A DNA stretch of 64,000 nt, from the NCBI GenBank assembly GCA_947649645.1, contig CANSSP010000006.1, forward strand, positions 78,121 through 142,120, read 5' to 3'. The stretch comes from an uncultured Roseburia sp. GTDB taxonomy: Bacteria > Bacillota > Clostridia > Lachnospirales > Lachnospiraceae. The position numbers were made by a program, and so were the translations under genes. Under the pieces are notes generated by a model, which saw nothing but the letters and a program-made list of their open reading frames with translations, did no database searches and was not told where the DNA came from. Positions 1-9,279 of this stretch are shown piece after piece; within the stretch, counting starts at the first letter, position 1, and the number at the start of each line of letters is the position of its first letter.

Positions 1-1
1 G

Positions 2-568
2 TTTGTAATTGTAGTGATTGGCATTTGGGCATATACTGGTTATACAATTATTTCGGGTCATAGTCTGAAAAGAGGGATAACTTTTCTGTTAGTTATTTCA
101 GTGGCTTCATCAGCATTTGTAAATCCTGTACAGCGTGGATTGGATGATTTATTCGAAAGTTCATTAATATCAAAAATATATGAAATAAGTGAACAGAGTA
201 CTGGACGGTGGTTAGTTAGTGGTAATTCTACAATTTCTAATATTGTCACAGCATGTGGGATCAAGAGGCTGACGGGAACGTACGTTTATCCTGATATTCC
301 AATGTTTGAAATCATAGATCCTGACCATGATTATGAGGATAGCTGGAATCGATATGCTCATATTGATATGGAATTGTCAAATGAAAATCGTATTGAATCG
401 TTTGGGGCTGGTCTTAATGTTGGTATAGACGTAGAGACGGCTCAAAAGCTAGATGCAGAATATTGGGTTATCAACAGAGTAGTCGATACAAATATGTTTG
501 AAGGTGTTGACATAGTTCAGATATATAATAGTGCTGAATGGTATATATATAAATTAATCTATAAATGA
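2..568 (+). CDS. C-terminal part of an unidentified membrane protein (5' truncated)
   Basis: The reading frame is open to the first base, so the gene begins before the window; the internal GTG at 14 is not a convincing start. What remains is about 188 residues: the end of one or two hydrophobic segments, then a soluble tail rich in Asp, Glu and Tyr. The position at the head of a glycan locus and the membrane-plus-tail layout resemble the large multi-pass proteins of unknown function (YfhO/glycosyltransferase-like) found in capsule clusters, but no motif proves this. AT-rich composition matches the following genes. Confidence 0.6.
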   Translation, partial: FVIVVIGIWAYTGYTIISGHSLKRGITFLLVISVASSAFVNPVQRGLDDLFESSLISKIYEISEQSTGRWLVSGNSTISNIVTACGIKRLTGTYVYPDIPMFEIIDPDHDYEDSWNRYAHIDMELSNENRIESFGAGLNVGIDVETAQKLDAEYWVINRVVDTNMFEGVDIVQIYNSAEWYIYKLIYK

Positions 569-667
569 TTGTGAAAAATTTGTTGATTATGTTTTGAGTC
601 TATTAAAGTGAGAAATGAGTTTTATGATATTTTTGTTGATGTATTTTTAGAAAGGCGGATTATGTGT

Positions 668-1372
668 ATGAAAGTACTGGCTATTATTCCTGCCTATAAT
701 GAGGAAAAAAGTATATTGGGCGTGATTCAGAAATTGAACAGTGATTGTGCAGAAATAGATTACCTTGTTGTCAATGACTGTTCGAGAGATAATACATTAT
801 ATGTTTTGGAAAATGCAAGCGTGAAATATGTATCTTTGCCATTAAATCTTGGAATTGGGGGAGGAATTCAGGCAGGGTATAAATTTGCATTGCGAAATGA
901 TTATGATATAGCGGTTCAGATAGATGGTGACGGACAGCATGATACATCCTTTTTGAGAACCGTTACAAAACCTATTGAATCCGGAGAGGCTGATATAGTA
1001 ATTGGTTCAAGGTTTATTGATAAACAGGGATTTCAGTCGTCTGGTATGAGGCGTATAGGAATTCGATTTCTGAGTTTGTTAATACAGGTTTGCTGTGGAA
1101 TTAAAGTGCATGATGTTACAAGTGGGTTTCGTGCAGTTAATCGTAAATTTATCGAGGAATATGCAAAAGAGTACCCTATAGATTATCCTGAACCGGAGGC
1201 AATTGTCAAGGCTTCGGTTCAGGGGGCCAGAATATTAGAAGTACCGGTTATAATGAAAGAGAGAGAGAATGGTACAAGTTCAATTTCAGCATGGAAATCA
1301 GTGTATTATATGATAAAAGTGTCTCTGGCAATTATATTATGCAGACTTTCAAATAGTAGAAAGGAACATTAG
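668..1372 (+). CDS. Family 2 glycosyltransferase, polyprenyl-phosphate sugar transferase type
   Basis: A GT-A fold glycosyltransferase of the DPM1/GT2 type, predicted to transfer a sugar from a nucleotide donor to a lipid carrier or a growing glycan at the cytoplasmic membrane face. The N-terminus VLAIIPAYNEEKSI is the usual first strand and loop, followed by VVNDCSRDNT and the metal-binding QIDGDGQHD (DxD-like). There is no C-terminal membrane pair, so it is the short soluble form. The ATG at 668 lies 9 bases after AAAGGCGG and matches the family N-terminus; a longer in-frame GTG start at 608 has no ribosome site. It is followed 1 base later by a DUF2304 gene, a pairing common in glycan loci. 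Confidence 0.88.
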   Translation: MKVLAIIPAYNEEKSILGVIQKLNSDCAEIDYLVVNDCSRDNTLYVLENASVKYVSLPLNLGIGGGIQAGYKFALRNDYDIAVQIDGDGQHDTSFLRTVTKPIESGEADIVIGSRFIDKQGFQSSGMRRIGIRFLSLLIQVCCGIKVHDVTSGFRAVNRKFIEEYAKEYPIDYPEPEAIVKASVQGARILEVPVIMKERENGTSSISAWKSVYYMIKVSLAIILCRLSNSRKEH

Positions 1373-1373
1373 A

Positions 1374-1733
1374 ATGACAGGTACATTGAGGGTAATTCTT
1401 ATAGTTGCGCTTTTGTTTTATTTTATAATTGTTTTTTTCCTTTTAAAAAAGAGACGGCTGGCTTTAAAGTATTCATTGCTGTGGTTGTTTATGGGAATCA
1501 CAATGACTATGCTTGTGGTTTTTCCAAGGCTTCTGGAAATATTCTGCAGATTGTTTGGAATTGCCGATACAATGAATGGCCTGTTTACTTTTGCCATTGG
1601 TTTTATTCTTATGTTGTTGATGGCATTGACCTCAATTGTTTCGAAACAAAGTGATAGAATCAAGGAACTTGTACAAGAAAGTGCATTAATGGAGAAGAGA
1701 GTGCGGGATCTGGAGAAGGAAATACAGAAGTGA
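1374..1733 (+). CDS. DUF2304-type small membrane protein
   Basis: This 119-residue protein has two or three hydrophobic segments and a charged C-terminal coiled-coil-like tail rich in Lys and Glu. The size, the RLALKYSLLWLF stretch and the position directly after a DPM1-type glycosyltransferase are typical of DUF2304 proteins, which are thought to work as the membrane partner of that transferase. The stop codon overlaps the start of the flippase gene, so the three are translationally coupled. The precise role is not known for the family. Confidence 0.75.
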   Translation: MTGTLRVILIVALLFYFIIVFFLLKKRRLALKYSLLWLFMGITMTMLVVFPRLLEIFCRLFGIADTMNGLFTFAIGFILMLLMALTSIVSKQSDRIKELVQESALMEKRVRDLEKEIQK

Positions 1734-2959
1734 AAAGAAATGTTTTGTGGAATACAGCAGGTAGTGTATTTTATTGTGTGTGTCAATGGCTCATTACAGT
1801 TATTGTTGTTCGGCTATCTTCTTACGAAAATGCAGGTTATTTATCGTTAGCGATGACAACAAGTAGTAGTTTTTCAACCATCTCCTTGTTTAGTATGCGC
1901 AATTTTCAAGTGTCTGATGTGAAAGGAGAGTATAATAATGATGTTTATGTGGGGAGTCGTATTTTAACATGTTTTTTTGCTCTGGTATGTTGTACATTGA
2001 CAATTTTAAGGGGGAACTCATGTTATCAGATCATATGTATAGAAGCATTTATGGTTGTCAGGATTGCTGAGGCGATTGTAGATGTGATGCATGGAATTGA
2101 TCAGAAGTATGATCATTATGATTTTATAGGAAAATCATACATCATTCGAGGAATTATTACGGTTTGTTCATTTACATTTACGCAGGTGGTTTTGGGAGAT
2201 CTGGCCATCACACTTTGTGTGATGGCATTGCTCAATTGTATGGCTGCTTTTTTGTTTGATTGGAAAAAAACTTATAATCTGGATTTCTTTCGACCATTAG
2301 TATTAGATAAAAAGGTATGGGAATTGCTTGGAAAATGTTTTCCGATTGTTATTTTTTCTTTTTTGCTTAGTGTGGAAAATTTATTGCCAAAAACAATTTT
2401 ACAACAGCAATATGGGGCAGAAGAGTTGGGAATTTATTCTTCTATAGCATCACCAACGTTGATTGTTCAGGTTTTTTCGGCAGTTGTTTTTAATCCGTTT
2501 TTACCGGCTCTTTCAGAACTATACTATAGGGGAGAAATAAAGCGATTTAGAAAGATGCTCCATAGAACTTTCTTATTATTGATAGGAATGTGTGTTATAG
2601 TAAATATAGGTGCTGCGATCTTAGGACGTTTTGGGCTGACTTTACTGTTTGGCAGAGGAATACTGGAGTATTATGATTTGTTTTTTCCGATTGTATGGTG
2701 TACTATTTTAATAGCGATCATCTGGATTGTTTCTGCAGTTCTTGTGGCGCTCAGACAGATTCGCTGGCTGTTAACCGGTATGATTTTTGATTTTTTGATA
2801 TGTGTGAGTCTGGCACGCAGATTGATTGAATGTTATGGAAAAAACGGGGTGAGTTTCGTGCAGATTATTGTCTATCTGGCTTACATTATCTTTATGGTAA
2901 TAATATGCGAGATGGTGCTATATAAACAGGAGAAAAAATGCAGAGAGGAGAAAAGTTAA
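1730..2959 (+). CDS. Wzx-type polysaccharide flippase (MATE/MVF superfamily)
   Basis: A 409-residue polytopic membrane protein with about 12 hydrophobic segments and very few charged residues between them, starting NVLWNTAGSVFYCVCQW, which is the usual opening of O-antigen and capsule flippases. It should move undecaprenyl-linked repeat units from the inner to the outer face of the membrane. It starts at a GTG that overlaps the previous stop codon by four bases. It sits between glycosyltransferase genes, as expected. No Wzy polymerase is recognisable in the window; it may lie upstream. Confidence 0.85.
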   Translation: MKRNVLWNTAGSVFYCVCQWLITVIVVRLSSYENAGYLSLAMTTSSSFSTISLFSMRNFQVSDVKGEYNNDVYVGSRILTCFFALVCCTLTILRGNSCYQIICIEAFMVVRIAEAIVDVMHGIDQKYDHYDFIGKSYIIRGIITVCSFTFTQVVLGDLAITLCVMALLNCMAAFLFDWKKTYNLDFFRPLVLDKKVWELLGKCFPIVIFSFLLSVENLLPKTILQQQYGAEELGIYSSIASPTLIVQVFSAVVFNPFLPALSELYYRGEIKRFRKMLHRTFLLLIGMCVIVNIGAAILGRFGLTLLFGRGILEYYDLFFPIVWCTILIAIIWIVSAVLVALRQIRWLLTGMIFDFLICVSLARRLIECYGKNGVSFVQIIVYLAYIIFMVIICEMVLYKQEKKCREEKS

Positions 2960-2963
2960 GAAA

Positions 2964-3758
2964 ATGTATAGAGGAAGAGATCATACATTTTTAATATGTG
3001 CGTATAAAGAAAGCCCATATCTGGAAGCATGTATAAAATCATTGTTGAAACAGACAGTTAAAAGTCATATCTTAATTTCTACATCGACACCATGCGCATA
3101 TATAACCACGCTTGCAAAAAAATATAAACTTAGTGTTATGGTCAACGACGGGGAAAAAGGTATTGCGCACGATTGGAATTATGGATATAAACGGACAGAA
3201 ACTCCGCTTGTTACGATTGCACACCAGGATGATATTTATTTGCCGGAATTTTTGGAAAAATCGCTTGATGTTATTAATGATTCAAAAAAACCATTAATTG
3301 CATTTACCGATTATGGTGAATTGAGAAATGGTAAAAAAGTTTATAACACTAATTTATTGAAGATAAAAAGAGTATTGCTATTTCCTTTGCGTTTTAAAAT
3401 ATTCAAAGGAAGCAGGTGGATGCGAAGGAGAAGCCTCGCATTTGGTTCTGGCATTTGTTGTCCGTCCGTGACCTATGTTAAGCCGAATTTGCCGGCGCAG
3501 GTGTTTGAGGCAGGATACAGAAGTGATGTTGACTGGCAGGCATGGGAACGTCTGTCAGGATTGAAAGGGGATTTTTTATATTACAGACATCCTTTGATGT
3601 TACATCGTATTCATGAAGACTCTGAAACGTCTCATATTATTGCGGATAACCAGAGAAGCAGGGAAGATTATGAGATGTTCTGCAGATTCTGGCCGAAATC
3701 GGTTGCAAAAATATTGGCTTTTTTTTATAGCAGAGGCGAAAAATCAAATAGTTTGTAG
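2964..3758 (+). CDS. Family 2-like glycosyltransferase
   Basis: A 264-residue GT-A transferase. The start HTFLICAYKESPYLEACIKS is the nucleotide-sugar-binding strand and helix, and HQDDIYLPEF carries the metal-binding DD pair near residue 90. The C-terminal third contains an acceptor-side region ending in HRIHEDSETS. The GAGAGGAG ribosome site lies 12 bases before the ATG. It probably adds one sugar of the surface glycan repeat. The specific donor and acceptor cannot be read from the sequence. Confidence 0.85.
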   Translation: MYRGRDHTFLICAYKESPYLEACIKSLLKQTVKSHILISTSTPCAYITTLAKKYKLSVMVNDGEKGIAHDWNYGYKRTETPLVTIAHQDDIYLPEFLEKSLDVINDSKKPLIAFTDYGELRNGKKVYNTNLLKIKRVLLFPLRFKIFKGSRWMRRRSLAFGSGICCPSVTYVKPNLPAQVFEAGYRSDVDWQAWERLSGLKGDFLYYRHPLMLHRIHEDSETSHIIADNQRSREDYEMFCRFWPKSVAKILAFFYSRGEKSNSL

Positions 3759-3780
3759 AACAGGAGAAGAGGAGAGCAGA

Positions 3781-4842
3781 ATGATTGAGTGGAAAAATTG
3801 GAAACAGTATAAAAATAATTTTGAGAAAAGTAAAGAATATAGATCTGTATTAGTATATGGAGATGAAGTAAACAGTGACATTGACATCGCTGTTATGATT
3901 CCGACATTTAAGAGAAGCAGGTTTTTGAAACAGGCAGTTGATAGTGTTCTGAGGCAAAAAGGAGATTTTAAATACACTATTTTTGTTATTGATAATTGTG
4001 ATGAAATTGATAAAGATACAGATGATCTGATGAGGGAATATTGTGAAAAAAATGATTGTATAAAATACTATAGAAATCAAAAAAATCTTGGTATGTTTGG
4101 AAATTGGAATCGATGTATAGAATTGGCACCGACTGCCTGGTTTTGTATTTTAAATGATGATGACATGCTGAAGGAATCATTTTTAGAAAAGATTATTCCT
4201 GTGACACAACATACAAGTTGTGGACTTTTTGGAACTTATAGGGAATTATTAGACGAGAGGGCAGATGAAGAAAAGCGGAACAAAATTGAATATGGATGGA
4301 TTACAAAAACAGGAATAGATTTGTTTATTCGGATGAATGCTGGAAGGATTATTCCAATGGTGTTGAAAGATGTGGTATATAACAGGCATTTTCCGTGTAA
4401 TCCACTTATTCTGAATAAAGAAAAAAGTATGAAATTGGGAGGCTTCAATGATGAATATAAGCCGTTTGCGGATATGGTATTTACGGCTAATATGTTTGCA
4501 AGGTATGGTGCCTGCATTTTGCCGGATCGATTGACCGTATGTCGATTTTCTCAGAACGAGTCCACAAAAATGGAGGTATTGTGGGCTATTATGGAAATTG
4601 CTTCTGGACTTGCGGTCTGCGCTGCAAAAGAATTGGGATATGACCGTTCTAATGTGGAGAAGGCCAGACAGGAAGCGGTTCTGATTGAGTATAATATTTT
4701 TCCGTCTGTAAAACATAAAATAGATTTTGAGGATGTGATTTTAAAGTTTAAGCTGAATTCCAGATATAGAAATGTATTATTTCGGAATTTTGTTATGTTA
4801 AAATATAAACTGGGATGGGCGTTTCTTTTTATTAGGAAATAA
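3781..4842 (+). CDS. Family 2 glycosyltransferase
   Basis: A 353-residue transferase with a GT2 core: AVMIPTFKRSRFLKQAVDSV near residue 38, then the NQKNLGMFGNWNRCIE donor loop and the metal-binding ILNDDDML. The C-terminal part is helical and may bind the acceptor. The ATG at 3781 follows GAGGAGAG by 5 bases. A longer in-frame start exists at 3613, but it would overlap the previous gene by 146 bases and has no ribosome site. It is part of the same glycan operon, and its sugar specificity is unknown. Confidence 0.87.
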   Translation: MIEWKNWKQYKNNFEKSKEYRSVLVYGDEVNSDIDIAVMIPTFKRSRFLKQAVDSVLRQKGDFKYTIFVIDNCDEIDKDTDDLMREYCEKNDCIKYYRNQKNLGMFGNWNRCIELAPTAWFCILNDDDMLKESFLEKIIPVTQHTSCGLFGTYRELLDERADEEKRNKIEYGWITKTGIDLFIRMNAGRIIPMVLKDVVYNRHFPCNPLILNKEKSMKLGGFNDEYKPFADMVFTANMFARYGACILPDRLTVCRFSQNESTKMEVLWAIMEIASGLAVCAAKELGYDRSNVEKARQEAVLIEYNIFPSVKHKIDFEDVILKFKLNSRYRNVLFRNFVMLKYKLGWAFLFIRK

Positions 4843-4879
4843 TAGTATAAATTTTACGAAAGGTAGTGTGCAGAGAGGG

Positions 4880-5662
4880 ATGAAAACAATAATATTAGCG
4901 GGTGGTTTTGGGACCAGAATATCTGAAGAAAGTCATTTAAAACCAAAGCCGATGATTGAAATCGGGGGAATGCCGATTATGTGGCATATTATGAAATTAT
5001 ATTCGCATTATGGTTTTAATGATTTTATTATTTGCGCAGGTTATAAGCAGTATATTATTAAAGAATATTTTTCTAATTATTTTATACACAAAAGTGATAT
5101 TACTTACGATTTTACAACAGGAAAACATGATATGATCATTCATAATAATTCGGCGGAGCCATGGCGGGTAACTGTAGTGGATACCGGGTTAAATACTATG
5201 ACGGGGGGACGGATAAAAAGGGTGAAGAAGTATCTTGGGGAAGAGCCGTTTATGGTGACATATGGCGATGGTGTTTCAGATGTTGATATTGAGAAATTGT
5301 TATTGTTTCATAAATCGCATGGAAAACGTATGACTCTTACGGGAATACAGCCGGAAGGGCGGTTTGGGGTCATGGGATTTGATGGAGAAGATAGTGTGCG
5401 CGCATTTCATGAGAAGCGCAAGGAGGATAGCGGATGGATAAATGGTGGTTTTTTAGTATGCAACGCAGAAGTGCTTGATTATATTGAAGATGATACGATC
5501 ACATTAGAACGGGAGCCGATGGAAAAGCTTGCAGAAGAGGGAGAACTGATGTGTTATAAGCATTATGGATTCTGGCAATGTATGGATACGCTTCGCGATA
5601 AAGAAAAATTGGATAAGCTGTGGGAAGAAAATCGTGCTCCATGGAAGGTATGGAATGAATAG
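4880..5662 (+). CDS. rfbF: Glucose-1-phosphate cytidylyltransferase
   Basis: Makes CDP-glucose from glucose-1-phosphate and CTP, the first step to CDP-6-deoxy and 3,6-dideoxy sugars. The signature MKTIILAGGFGTRISEES and the KPKPMIEIGGMPIMWHIMK motif of the sugar nucleotidyltransferase fold are present, and the length (260) matches RfbF. The start is uncertain: the ATG at 4880 fits homologues but abuts the GAGAGGG run, while an in-frame GTG at 4868 has AAAGG four bases upstream and would add four residues. Its partner dehydratase (rfbG) is found two genes downstream. Confidence 0.93.
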   Translation: MKTIILAGGFGTRISEESHLKPKPMIEIGGMPIMWHIMKLYSHYGFNDFIICAGYKQYIIKEYFSNYFIHKSDITYDFTTGKHDMIIHNNSAEPWRVTVVDTGLNTMTGGRIKRVKKYLGEEPFMVTYGDGVSDVDIEKLLLFHKSHGKRMTLTGIQPEGRFGVMGFDGEDSVRAFHEKRKEDSGWINGGFLVCNAEVLDYIEDDTITLEREPMEKLAEEGELMCYKHYGFWQCMDTLRDKEKLDKLWEENRAPWKVWNE

Positions 5663-5694
5663 TCAGGTGATTAAATTGTATAATTAGGAGAGTT

Positions 5695-6698
5695 ATGTTA
5701 CAGAAGAGCACAAACTTACATTTTTCCCGTTTTATAGCGGCGATATTGGTTATTTTTTCACATTCTTTTGTCATTACTCAAGGGAAAGTATCCGATGAGT
5801 GGCTGTTTAAATTAACAAAGGGACAATTAGATTTTGGAGCACTTGCAGTTGCCGTATTTTTTTTAGGGGGGGGTATTTGGCTGCAGGTGCAATGAATAAA
5901 TACTCCGGTCTGAGAAAATATCTGACTGCACGTCTGGTAAGAATATTGCCGGCGCTAATATTTGTGGTGATCTGTTGTGTACTTGTGGGCAGTATTATTT
6001 CGAGCTATAGTTTTTTTGAGTATTTTAAAAATGCTGAAACATATCGGTATTTGTTAAATGGATTTATGATATTACAACACAACCTTCCGGGAGTGTTTGA
6101 GGAAGCGGTATATATACCAACAGTAAATGGTTCGTTATGGACGCTTCCGGTAGAGTTTTTATGTAATATTATGTGTTACTTAGTGTTTCAATTGGGTTTT
6201 TTTGATGAAAAAAAATTTGTCTGGACAGTTCCTTTCGTTTTATCAGGTACGATATTGCTTATCAGGGTCGGGCTTAAGATTCCAATTATAAAAGAGGTTC
6301 TTGGTCCATGTCTGTTGTTTTATATAGGGATTGTTTATTGGATTTATCGTGAGCGGATAAAGTATGATATCAGATATATGGGAATAGCTGCTGTCTGTCT
6401 GGCTGCATGTTCTTTAGCCGGAGTGCTTCAAATCGGGCTGCTTATTTTTTTTCCGTATATTATGTTGAGCTGGTGGTTTAAAAGCAGACAACTGTTTTGT
6501 CGGATTTCGAAACTGGGTGATTATTCATATACGATGTATTTATGGGGATTTCCTGTACAGCAGTTTATAGCAGAAAGATTTAATTGGAATGTATCACCTT
6601 ATATGAACACGTTTATTGCTATACCTGTCTGTTTTATGTTAGCATTTTTTACGTATTATTGTATTGAGAAACCAGGTAAAAAATTATTCCAAATGTGA
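5695..6698 (+). pseudogene. Membrane acyltransferase (family 3), frameshifted at a G8 run; possibly phase variable
   Basis: The gene reads as two pieces, 5695-5895 and a second frame continuing to 6698, which together give one acyltransferase-3 protein of about 335 residues. The first piece has the family start (STNLHFSRFIAAILVIFSHS); the second carries the remaining membrane segments and RLVRILPAL. The frame breaks at T8-A-G8 (5857-5873). With G9 the protein would read straight through as FFLGGGYLAAG, which lines up with the usual FFxxSGYL motif. The enzyme would O-acylate (for example acetylate) the surface glycan. A base-calling error in the run cannot be excluded. Confidence 0.8.
5857..5873 (+). 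repeat. T8-A-G8 homopolymer tract at the acyltransferase frame break
   Basis: Eight T, one A and eight G in a row inside the coding region. The run lies exactly where the acyltransferase changes frame. One extra G, or loss of two, restores the frame. Such long poly-G runs are the classic slipped-strand switch of surface-glycan genes in other bacteria. Confidence 0.85.
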
Positions 6699-6735
6699 AA
6701 TAGCGAAGATTTGATTAAAAAGGAAAGGAAAGGCC

Positions 6736-8031
6736 ATGGAAAGAAATATTATATTGGGGGGGGGTATAGCAGGTCTGGCAGCTCACCAGCGATTAAAGGA
6801 GAACGGAATATCTTCAAAGTGTTATGAGCAGGACGGGCAGTGTGGTGGTTTGTGTGCGAGTTTTTCAATTGGTGGATTTACATTTGATAAATTTGTGCAT
6901 TTGTCTTTTACGAAAGAAGATGCGGTTAAGGATGTTTTTTCAGCAAGTACAGAATATATAACGCATCAGCCGGAAGCCATGAATTATGCGGATGGAATGT
7001 GGATCAGGCATCCTGTTCAGAATAATCTTTGCGGATTACCTGTGAAGGAAAAAGTTGAGATAATTAAAAGTTTTGTAAATAAACCGGAAGCAGATAAGAT
7101 CGGCAACTATGAAGACTGGCTGAGGGCGCAGTATGGGGATTATTTTGCAGAGAAATATCCGATGCGTTATACGAGAAAATATTGGGGTGTACATGCTGAT
7201 GAAATGGGGACGGACTGGGTAGGTGAAAGAATGTTTGTGCCAGAGCTGGAGAAGGTTTTGTATAGTTCATTTGTTACGAGTACAGACAATGTTTATTATG
7301 CAAAAGAGATGCGATATCCTGTTAAGGGAGGATTCTACGCATTTATAGCGCAATTAGCTGACACAGACGATGTTTTACTTAATAAAAAAATGATTCGTAT
7401 TGATGAAAAAGAAAAAAAGGTACACTTTTCGGATGGCGATATTGTCGCATACGATAATCTGATTTCAACGTGTCCGTTACCTGAGGTTGTAGATTGTTTA
7501 CAATATGCGGATAAAGCAGTCAGGGAAGCTGCTGGCAGGCTGAAATGTACATCCGGGTATATTATTTCGATTGGGCTGAATAAACAGAAAAGTTTTCCTG
7601 CTCTATGGTTTTATATTTATGATGAAGATATTCTTCCGGCAAGAGTACATTCCCCGAGTATGAAATCAATAAATAATGCTCCGGTGGGAAAATCATCATT
7701 ACAGGCTGAAATATATTTTACCGGGGGAAAATGGACAGAGAAACAGGAAGAGGATATTTTGAATCAGACAATTTCAAAATTGATATCAATCGGATTATTT
7801 TCAGAGGACGATGTTGAAATCAAAGATATTCGGTATATGAAATATGCAAATGTTATCTGTGATCAGGTAATTGATAAAAACAGAAAGGTTGTTACAGAAT
7901 ATTTAGATGAAAATGGTATAATAACAGCAGGGCGATTTGGAGAGTGGAGATATTTTTGGAGTGACCAAAGCTTTCTGAGTGGAAAAAGAGCGGCGGATGT
8001 TTTAAGTGAGAGGATAAGCAAACGAAATTGA
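6736..8031 (+). CDS. FAD-dependent oxidoreductase, UDP-galactopyranose mutase/protoporphyrinogen-oxidase-like
   Basis: A 431-residue flavoprotein. The dinucleotide-binding motif ILGGGIAGLAAHQRL lies at residues 6-20, followed by CGGLCASF, as in amine oxidase and UDP-galactopyranose mutase relatives. The end (GIITAGRFGEWRYFWSDQS) is the second FAD-contact region. In glycan loci such enzymes act on sugar nucleotides or related intermediates; the exact reaction here is not clear. The Gly-rich loop is encoded by a run of nine G (6756-6764), so a one-base slip would cut the protein after codon 8. Present sequence is in frame. It is adjacent to the acyltransferase with its own poly-G run. Confidence 0.82.
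   Translation: MERNIILGGGIAGLAAHQRLKENGISSKCYEQDGQCGGLCASFSIGGFTFDKFVHLSFTKEDAVKDVFSASTEYITHQPEAMNYADGMWIRHPVQNNLCGLPVKEKVEIIKSFVNKPEADKIGNYEDWLRAQYGDYFAEKYPMRYTRKYWGVHADEMGTDWVGERMFVPELEKVLYSSFVTSTDNVYYAKEMRYPVKGGFYAFIAQLADTDDVLLNKKMIRIDEKEKKVHFSDGDIVAYDNLISTCPLPEVVDCLQYADKAVREAAGRLKCTSGYIISIGLNKQKSFPALWFYIYDEDILPARVHSPSMKSINNAPVGKSSLQAEIYFTGGKWTEKQEEDILNQTISKLISIGLFSEDDVEIKDIRYMKYANVICDQVIDKNRKVVTEYLDENGIITAGRFGEWRYFWSDQSFLSGKRAADVLSERISKRN
6756..6764 (+). repeat. G9 tract within the FAD-binding loop codons
   Basis: Nine consecutive G encode the end of Leu and the three glycines of the FAD-binding loop at codons 7-10. It is in frame here. It is the second long poly-G run within 900 bp. Confidence 0.85.
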
Positions 8032-8054
8032 ACAAAGTGAGAGGAGGGAGAAAA

Positions 8055-9122
8055 TTGTTTTTTGATATGTCATTTTATAAGGGAAAGAAGGTTTTAATCA
8101 CAGGACATACTGGTTTTAAAGGTGCATGGATGTGCCAGGTTCTGCTTATGGCAGATGCGCAGGTTACAGGATATGCATTGGAAGCGCCGACCTGCCCAGG
8201 CCTTTTTGATCTCTGCCATTTTAGGGAACAAATGGATTCCATTACAGGAGATATTCGCGATCTGGCACATCTGAAAAGTGTTTTTGAGAAAGTTCAGCCG
8301 GAGATTGTTATTCATATGGCTGCGCAGCCTTTGGTACGTGAATCTTATAGAAATCCGGTTTATACCTATGAAACAAATGTAATGGGGACGGTTAATGTGT
8401 TGGAATGCGTCCGAATGTGTCCTTCTGTAAGATCATTTTTAAATGTGACGACAGATAAGGTATACTTAAACAGGGAATGGGAATGGGGATATCGCGAAAA
8501 TGAAGAATTAAACGGTTATGATCCATATTCTAATTCTAAGTCATGTTCCGAGCTTGTCACTGGCAGTTATCTGAATTCTTTTTTTATGGATGCGAGTGTT
8601 GCTATATCTACTGCGAGGGCAGGGAATGTAATTGGCGGTGGTGATTTCGCTTTAGACCGGATTATTCCCGACTGTATCAGGGCGGTTGAAAAGGATGAGG
8701 ATATTATTGTCAGAAATCCGTTTTCGGTCAGGCCGTACGAGCATGTACTGGAGCCGGTTGTAGCGTATCTGATGATTGTGAAAGCGCAGTATGAAGATAA
8801 GAGATATGCAGGGAGCTATAATGTAGGACCGGACGAGGTGGATTGCTGGACGACTGGCGATCTGGTTACTCTGTTTTGCAATAAGTGGAATACTATGACC
8901 GGGAAAAATGTTAAGTGGATTAACCGCTATGATGGTGGACCACACGAAGCCGGTTTTTTAAAGCTGGATTGTTCCAGACTAAAGAGAACCTTTGGATGGA
9001 AACCACGCTGGAATGTTGAGACTGCGATGGAGAAGATTGTTGAGTGGTCCTATATTTATCTCAGACATGGCGATGTTGATGAGTGTATGAAACGACAGAT
9101 TGAACAATTTTTGAATGGATAG
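8055..9122 (+). CDS. rfbG: CDP-glucose 4,6-dehydratase
   Basis: Converts CDP-glucose to CDP-4-dehydro-6-deoxyglucose, using bound NAD+. It is an extended short-chain dehydrogenase: the NAD motif VLITGHTGFKGAWM lies near residue 15, with AAQPLVRESYRNPVYTYETN and the catalytic YDPYSNSKS (YxxxK) further on. The TTG at 8055 follows a strong GAGGAGGGAG ribosome site and gives the usual family N-terminus; a TTG at 8028 overlapping the previous gene is a weaker alternative. It uses the product of rfbF. The next enzyme for 3,6-dideoxy sugars (RfbH) is not in the window. Confidence 0.93.
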   Translation: MFFDMSFYKGKKVLITGHTGFKGAWMCQVLLMADAQVTGYALEAPTCPGLFDLCHFREQMDSITGDIRDLAHLKSVFEKVQPEIVIHMAAQPLVRESYRNPVYTYETNVMGTVNVLECVRMCPSVRSFLNVTTDKVYLNREWEWGYRENEELNGYDPYSNSKSCSELVTGSYLNSFFMDASVAISTARAGNVIGGGDFALDRIIPDCIRAVEKDEDIIVRNPFSVRPYEHVLEPVVAYLMIVKAQYEDKRYAGSYNVGPDEVDCWTTGDLVTLFCNKWNTMTGKNVKWINRYDGGPHEAGFLKLDCSRLKRTFGWKPRWNVETAMEKIVEWSYIYLRHGDVDECMKRQIEQFLNG

Positions 9123-9215
9123 ATTGTTATGTGATTTTTTGGAAGAATTTATAGTATATTCAAACTGTAAAGGTGGGATACTGATGTATAATTTACTGAA
9201 AATAAAGGGGAAATA

Positions 9216-9244
9216 TTGATATTTAAAGACAGATGTGATAATCT
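9216..9244 (+). promoter_or_regulatory. Possible promoter for the small ORF and RADAR operon
   Basis: TTGATA at 9216-9221 is followed 17 bases later by a weak TAATCT -10, with GATAAT and an upstream TG overlapping it. It is the best match in the gap, and would start transcription about 30 bases before the 30-codon ORF. Confidence 0.35.
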
Positions 9245-9279
9245 AAAAAAAATATATTTGTAAAAAGAGGTGAGTAATC

